Part shown: positions 32,466-36,065 of the stretch, in pieces
How positions within the stretch are numbered: position 1 is the first letter of the stretch
Layout of the letters: each line of letters starts with the position of its first letter
Translations under genes and position numbers: made by a program
Assembly (NCBI GenBank): GCA_030587365.1
Contig: JAUQZE010000049.1
Span: 1-36,065 of the forward strand
DNA length: 36,065 bases
Direction: 5' to 3'
Origin: Candidatus Freyarchaeota archaeon
Lineage (GTDB): Archaea; Asgardarchaeota; Jordiarchaeia; Jordiarchaeales; Jordiarchaeaceae
Notes under the pieces: generated by a model
Told to the model about the DNA's origin: nothing
Databases searched by the model: none
The model's input: only the letters and a program-made list of their open reading frames with translations

Positions 32466-32921
32466 TTAATAACCTCCCTCATCTGTCGTTGACTCCATTT
32501 CTGGTTGCTGAGCACCCGTAGCCGCTGTCAGAATCTTAAGTGAAGCCTGAACAAGTTCCCTCATCATTGGGCGTAGCTTCTGAGGATCTAATTCGCTATA
32601 TACGAGCTTTAGAAGCTCTTCCATGGCTTCTTTGGATTTGGCGAATGTCTCAAGGTTAAGGAGTTCGCTTAAATTTCCTATCTCAAAGTTGAAAGTGTTT
32701 AGAAGCGTACCAACTTGATCCGCGAAGATTTCTTCTTCATTTCCTATTGTTCGAGCCAAATTTTCAAGCGTTTCATTTATTTGTTTAATGCTTTTTTCCA
32801 CATTGTCCATCAATCCCGATAAAAGATCGTAATTCTGTTGCATAACGTTGAGAGAACTATCTAATTTCGTGGAGATATTTTTGAATTGAAAGATAAACTT
32901 TGAAGTAACATCTTCGGACAA
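32466..32921 (-). CDS. Coiled-coil protein, first gene of a two-gene operon
   Basis: I do not recognise this 151-residue protein. Long helices with hydrophobic heptads cover about residues 5-85 (FKNISTKLDSSLNVMQQNYD, IKQINETLENLARTIGNEEE), followed by a helix-rich part with PQKLRPMMRELVQASLKIL and an acidic disordered tail. The start is TTG, preceded by AGGTG at 6 bases spacing, in a leader almost identical to that of the gene at 31145. It lies directly upstream of a partner of similar length. No known domain is evident; the helical pattern recalls methyl-accepting or tethering proteins only in a general way. Confidence 0.7.
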   Translation of the reverse strand: MSEDVTSKFIFQFKNISTKLDSSLNVMQQNYDLLSGLMDNVEKSIKQINETLENLARTIGNEEEIFADQVGTLLNTFNFEIGNLSELLNLETFAKSKEAMEELLKLVYSELDPQKLRPMMRELVQASLKILTAATGAQQPEMESTTDEGGY

Positions 32922-33123
32922 TTTTTACACCTGACTCTTCCTTTAAGGAATAAATGCATTTATAGAATAAAAAACTTCCTAGTTTCAAAAACAGATACTT
33001 TATTTTCAATAGTATCAAAAGGGTGTTAGTTTTTAACTTCTTCGGCGGGAAGCCCACAGACTTTCAGACTAGGGATGAATGGAAGCCCATAAATATTTAT
33101 GTTGGCAGTGGTAGAAAAATAGC

Positions 33124-34302
33124 ATGGCTTGGAGAAGTTACCAGTTCAGGCTGTATCCCTCAAAAACCATCCAGAAAAAGCTGAACGAACAGATGGAACT
33201 ATGCAGGCAGCTCTACAACCAGCTGCTTGAAGAACTCGATAAGGCTAGGAGAGAAGGCAGAAAGATAACACAGAGAGACACCCAAGCCCTAATCGCGGAG
33301 CTGAAGAAAACTGAGAACCCCGAACTGAGCAATGTGTACTCCAAAGTGCTGCAAATGGTGAACTATCAGCTCTGGTCAAACATAAAAGCCTTATCCCAAC
33401 TTAAACAGAACGGGAAGAAAACAGGCAGACTGCGGTTCAAAGGAGCGGGCTGGTATAAGACCCTAAATTTCAACCAGTCCGGCTTCAGAATCGCGGGAAA
33501 CAAGCTCATCCTATCAAAGGTCGGAGAAATCCCCATAAAAACCCACAGACCAATAGAAGGCCAGATTAAGGGAGTGATCATAAAGAGGGAGAAGTCCGGC
33601 AAGTGGTTCGCCAACCTTCAAGTAGAAAAAAACAAGGAGCCCCAGTTCTTGCCCTCTATGGGGAGGGCGGTGGGAATAGACGTTGGGGTGAAACACTTCC
33701 TCACCGACAGTGATGGAAGGCAGGTTGAGAACCCCCGCTTCTACGAGAAAACCCTAGAGAGGATAAGGGTTCTTCAGAGGAAACTCTCGAAGAAAAGGAG
33801 GGGTTCGGAGAACAGGGAGAAGGCGAGGATCAGGCTGGCTTGCGCTTACGAGATGCTGGTGAACCAGAGGGACGATTTTCTGCACAAGCTCTCCCGCTTC
33901 TACGCAAACAACTACGACACCGTTTTTGTGGAGGATTTAAGAATCCAGAGCCTGGCAAGGAACCGCAACCTGGCCCAGAAGATACTGGACGCCTCCTGGG
34001 GGAAGTTCTTCCAGTTTCTGTCCTACAAGGCTGAGAGCGCTGGTAGGATGGTGGCGAGGAGAAAACCCGGGGGAACCACGCAGAACTGCTCAAACTGCGG
34101 GCGGAAGGTTCCAAAAGCGTTGGATGAGAGAACACACCGGTGTCCCTACTGTGGTATTGAGCGGGATAGGGATTATAACGCTTCTCTGAACATACTGTAT
34201 TCAGGGTTGGGACGACCCGGAGAGCCTGCGGAGATAAGACCCCTACAGGTTATTCCTGCAAGCCTCATCGTTGAAGCAGGAAGCCCTATCCCTCCAGGGT
34301 AG
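33124..34302 (+). CDS. tnpB: TnpB RNA-guided endonuclease (IS605-type)
   Basis: The 392-residue protein is a full TnpB. The N-terminal region (YQFRLYPSKTIQKKLNEQME) is the helix-turn-helix-like domain; the RuvC acids are D186 (VGIDVGVKHF), E270 (VFVEDLRI) and D350 (DRDYNASLN); the zinc ribbon has TQNCSNCG and CPYCG. No frameshift or missing catalytic residue is seen, so it may be active as an omega-RNA-guided nuclease. The gene is GC-rich relative to host genes, suggesting recent arrival. A TATA-like AAATATTTA at 33091-33099 lies about 27 bases before ATG, and no ribosome site is visible, so the mRNA may be leaderless. Confidence 0.96.
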   Translation: MAWRSYQFRLYPSKTIQKKLNEQMELCRQLYNQLLEELDKARREGRKITQRDTQALIAELKKTENPELSNVYSKVLQMVNYQLWSNIKALSQLKQNGKKTGRLRFKGAGWYKTLNFNQSGFRIAGNKLILSKVGEIPIKTHRPIEGQIKGVIIKREKSGKWFANLQVEKNKEPQFLPSMGRAVGIDVGVKHFLTDSDGRQVENPRFYEKTLERIRVLQRKLSKKRRGSENREKARIRLACAYEMLVNQRDDFLHKLSRFYANNYDTVFVEDLRIQSLARNRNLAQKILDASWGKFFQFLSYKAESAGRMVARRKPGGTTQNCSNCGRKVPKALDERTHRCPYCGIERDRDYNASLNILYSGLGRPGEPAEIRPLQVIPASLIVEAGSPIPPG

Positions 34303-34312
34303 GGTAGTTCAC
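34279..34312 (+). ncRNA. TnpB right-end hairpin, probable scaffold of the guide RNA
   Basis: The last codons of tnpB overlap a hairpin: CCCTA-T-CCCT (34284-34293), two-base loop, AGGG-TAGGG (34296-34304), followed by AGTTCAC. In IS605 elements the guide RNA comes from the 3' end of tnpB and runs out through the right end, with the guide just beyond it. Here the guide would be the sequence starting at about 34313 (ttcaactgag). The exact boundaries are inferred. Confidence 0.5.
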
Positions 34313-34371
34313 TTCAACTGAGAATTCAATTTGGGAAAAGATGAGGAGAATTATTGAGAATTTGCTGCTTA

Positions 34372-35064
34372 TTATAGGTTATTGAGTTTCAAACGCTTAA
34401 TGGCTACCGCTCGGTTTTTTATTAATTCTTCTATAACCATTATTACCTCACCTATGTCTCTTTTTAGAACTTTTGTTATTTGACCAATGTTCTTTTCACC
34501 ATCTATCATTAAAAACAAGTCTACAACCCAGCCTCCATATTTGGAGGTTAAATCTTCGGATAGTTTGTTATTAAGAAACTCTAGTGTGAATATTTTCTTT
34601 ACCGGTATTGAAAAAACAGTCATTTCACTTTGTTGGAGCGTATCTAGGAGCGGTTCATATGTCGGCATACTTTGCTTTAGAGGCGTTTTCAATGGTCCAG
34701 AATAGACCTTTATATTGGTTTCTTGTTCTTTTGCCGCTATTTTATCCAAACATTTTTGGAACTTCTTAGCTGAGCTCTCTAAAACTTTTTGTAATTCGTA
34801 GACATCTCCTTGGTTAATGATAACCAAAAAGAAATCCTGAAAGCGGGAGATTCCAATGTTGCTGTCGTGAATTTGGGCAATTAAAGTGTGGATGTTTATC
34901 ACGCTTAAATAAAGGATTAGAGACTGCACCATATCAATCATATTATCAGGAAAATGTGAAACTATCAGGTTCCCGTTTAAACCTAAAATACCAGCATACT
35001 TCACATAATCACTTTTTTCAACTTCTTTTAATAGCGCCTCAAAATCCTCTATTAATGCGCTCAT
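34372..35064 (-). CDS. Roadblock/LC7-like protein with C-terminal winged helix
   Basis: The 230-residue protein has an N-terminal roadblock-like domain (about 1-115): VKYAGILGLNGNLIVSHFPD is the typical first strand pair and SRFQDFFLVIINQGDVYELQ the second, with the long helix between. A linker follows, and residues about 165-225 look like a small winged helix (WVVDLFLMIDGEKNIGQITK, then VIEELIKNRAVAIKRL). Roadblock proteins regulate small GTPases; the winged helix parallels the GTPase at 19829-20539, so both may serve one pathway. GTG 35076 is in frame, but ATG 35064 is preferred, with GGGATGGG just upstream. Confidence 0.65.
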   Translation of the reverse strand: MSALIEDFEALLKEVEKSDYVKYAGILGLNGNLIVSHFPDNMIDMVQSLILYLSVINIHTLIAQIHDSNIGISRFQDFFLVIINQGDVYELQKVLESSAKKFQKCLDKIAAKEQETNIKVYSGPLKTPLKQSMPTYEPLLDTLQQSEMTVFSIPVKKIFTLEFLNNKLSEDLTSKYGGWVVDLFLMIDGEKNIGQITKVLKRDIGEVIMVIEELIKNRAVAIKRLKLNNL

Positions 35065-35399
35065 AACCCATCCCACTAAGCAGCTATTTTTACCAGTTTA
35101 TTATTTATTAAATTTTACCGTTCTCCCATTACTTGGGAGCAATAAGGGTATAACCTAAATCGTCATCATTGCGATTCTTATCGCGCCATAGTTCATTTGC
35201 TGGCTAGCTTGCCAGTAGACTGTTCGAGTTATATGCTTTACTGCATTTCCTAAGTTCAGATTTGTTTTTTTGAAAATTTTACAAAAATATCGGCGAGAAA
35301 GCCCCCAGTTTTAACCGAGGGAATGAATCGCCACTTTAGAATTTTCGCTGAGTATTTATTGCGAAACAATACAAAAATTATCGAGGCGTAGAGCATAAA
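35065..35399. other. Intergenic region with left end of the decayed tnpB element
   Basis: A small hairpin CTGGC (35200-35204) / GCCAG (35211-35215) lies in the middle. At 35292-35332 a foldable segment has GGCGA/TCGCC outer and CCC/GGG inner pairs and the string GGGAATGAATCGCC, like the left flank of the intact tnpB element (GGGATGAATGG). It marks the start of the second element. No gene is seen. Confidence 0.5.
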
Positions 35400-35827
35400 A
35401 TGATTACAGTAACCAGATACAAATTGTATCCAAGCAAAGAAGCAGAAGATAAACTGTTTGCTAGTCTTGACAGTTGCAGTTTTGTATATAATTGGTGTCT
35501 CAGCAATCATACGTGGAAAGACAATATTCTGCCTCAGCTTAAAGAAAAATATCCAAAGCTAAAGGAAGTCCACAGTATAGTCCTCCAGAATGTGATTCAC
35601 CAAATCAGAGATAATCTCAAAGTTCTTTCAGCTCTAAAGAAAAAGGGAAAAAGGTGGGGAAGCTCAGACACAAGAAACTCCACAGCATGATCTTTGAGCA
35701 GTCTGGGTTCCGGATAGAGAATAATAAACTTATCCTCAGCAAGATAGGAGAAATACCCATCTTGATAAGTAGACCAATAGAGGGAATAATCAAGCAAATA
35801 GTAATCAAGCATTGTACTGTAGCATAA
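35400..35827 (+). pseudogene. tnpB: Decayed tnpB (frameshift, truncated)
   Basis: The first 96 codons (ITVTRYKLYPSKEAEDKLFA) match a TnpB N-terminus. Around 35639-35659, an A/G run, the frame shifts by -1, and the homology continues as KLRHKKLHSMIFEQSGFRIE, NNKLILSKIGEIPI and SRPIEGIIKQIVIK until a stop at 35825. This matches residues of the intact copy (NFNQSGFRIAGNKLILSKVG). The RuvC and zinc-ribbon parts are missing, so it is dead. It is AT-rich, unlike the intact copy, hence older or from another lineage. Its 3' end is cut by a different mobile-element fragment. Confidence 0.85.
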
Positions 35828-35836
35828 ATAAGTGGA

Positions 35837-36064
35837 CTAGGTGTTTCCTTGTAGTATTTGCCAATCGCTGATATTAAAAGACATCCCCTTAGGCTTTAGG
35901 TAGAGTTCCTCAAAAGCCTCCAACGCTTCCTGTTTCGTGAGGGAAATCTGGGGGTGGAGCTGAGCCGGGCTGGCGCCGTAGAGGTGGTGCCCCTGGTTCG
36001 GAAGCCAGTTGTGGAAGAGATTAAACAGAGAGAGGAGATACCGTCCCTTGTGCAGGGGGTCTTC
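35837..36064 (-). CDS. Partial protein at the right edge, probable transposase C-terminus
   Basis: On the minus strand a frame enters from the window edge and stops at 35837-35839. It encodes 75 residues, including KGRYLLSLFNLFHNWLPNQG and LYGASPAQLHPQISLTKQEA. The HNWLPNQGHHLYGASPAQL segment resembles the end of DDE integrase-type transposases (aromatic-Asn, Gly-x-Pro-Ala), but it is too short for certainty. It is GC-rich and directly abuts the truncated tnpB, consistent with an insertion that removed the tnpB 3' end. Confidence 0.5.
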   Translation of the reverse strand, partial: EDPLHKGRYLLSLFNLFHNWLPNQGHHLYGASPAQLHPQISLTKQEALEAFEELYLKPKGMSFNISDWQILQGNT

Positions 36065-36065
36065 T

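Larger units (their letters stand above)
33044..34312 (+). mobile_element. Lone tnpB element of the IS200/IS605 superfamily
   Basis: The element comprises a left-end segment (GGCGGGAAGCCC from 33044, then GGGATGAATGGAAGCCC to 33088), the tnpB gene and a right-end hairpin ending with AGTTCAC at 34312. No tnpA accompanies it, so it would need transposase in trans. The left boundary is approximate. The octamer GGAAGCCC occurs at 33048-33055, 33081-33088 and 34279-34286, at both ends of the element. Confidence 0.7.

Noticed and set aside
35200..35215. CTGGC/GCCAG hairpin as a regulatory site
   Set aside because: The stem has only five pairs and lies in a region of mobile-element debris; chance is likely.
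1..36065. CRISPR array, rRNA or full tRNA gene
   Set aside because: No regular spaced repeat, rRNA signature or complete cloverleaf was found by eye on either strand; a computed scan would be needed to exclude unusual tRNAs.

Overview
The window reads as a chromosomal piece of an archaeon. The signs are methanofuran-biosynthesis genes (mfnB, mfnE), a PDCD5-family DNA-binding protein, TATA boxes about 26 nt upstream of starts (some probably leaderless), GGTG/GAGG ribosome-binding sites and many TTG/GTG starts. Two Ras/Arf-superfamily small GTPases and a roadblock-like protein, together with long coiled-coil proteins of unknown family, point to an Asgard or deep TACK lineage (Bathyarchaeia, Korarchaeia and similar). 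That placement is inference; there is no rRNA or ribosomal protein here to settle it.

Layout. 1-1.6 kb: a GC-rich DDE transposase cut by the left edge, then a small winged-helix protein. 1.7-4.6 kb: a Gfo/Idh/MocA oxidoreductase, a DUF998-like membrane protein and an Arf-like GTPase. 4.7-9.9 kb: a GH57-type glycoside hydrolase with a GH38-like C-terminal half, a cytoplasmic sulfite-oxidase-fold molybdopterin protein and a fused trehalose-6-phosphate synthase/phosphatase. 10-15 kb: an M24 peptidase convergent with a leftward cluster of ene-reductase, SDR, BKACE and FAH-family enzymes that looks like a small-acid catabolic operon. 15.3-21.5 kb: two radical SAM proteins, an isoprenylcysteine-methyltransferase-like membrane protein, a CBS pair, mfnE, a GTPase with a C-terminal winged helix, and mfnB. 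21.6-26.8 kb: two adjacent very large helical proteins that I cannot assign. 27-30 kb: a membrane zinc ribbon, a LysE-like exporter, an HD hydrolase, a Nudix hydrolase and PDCD5. 30-33 kb: a PhoU-like protein and three coiled-coil proteins of unknown function. 33-36 kb: an intact lone tnpB, a roadblock/winged-helix protein, a decayed tnpB and a transposase fragment.

How the parts may fit together. The clearest chemistry is C1-carrier (methanofuran) synthesis, trehalose synthesis and the BKACE-centred cluster. The most likely undescribed system is the pair of 803- and 915-residue proteins at 21.6-26.8 kb. Each is soluble and helix-rich; one carries a long coiled-coil hairpin with a glycine-rich turn and the other a C-terminal CCCH zinc site. 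The coiled-coil trio at 31.1-32.9 kb and the GTPase/roadblock/winged-helix proteins are possible partners, but nothing in the sequence proves a link.
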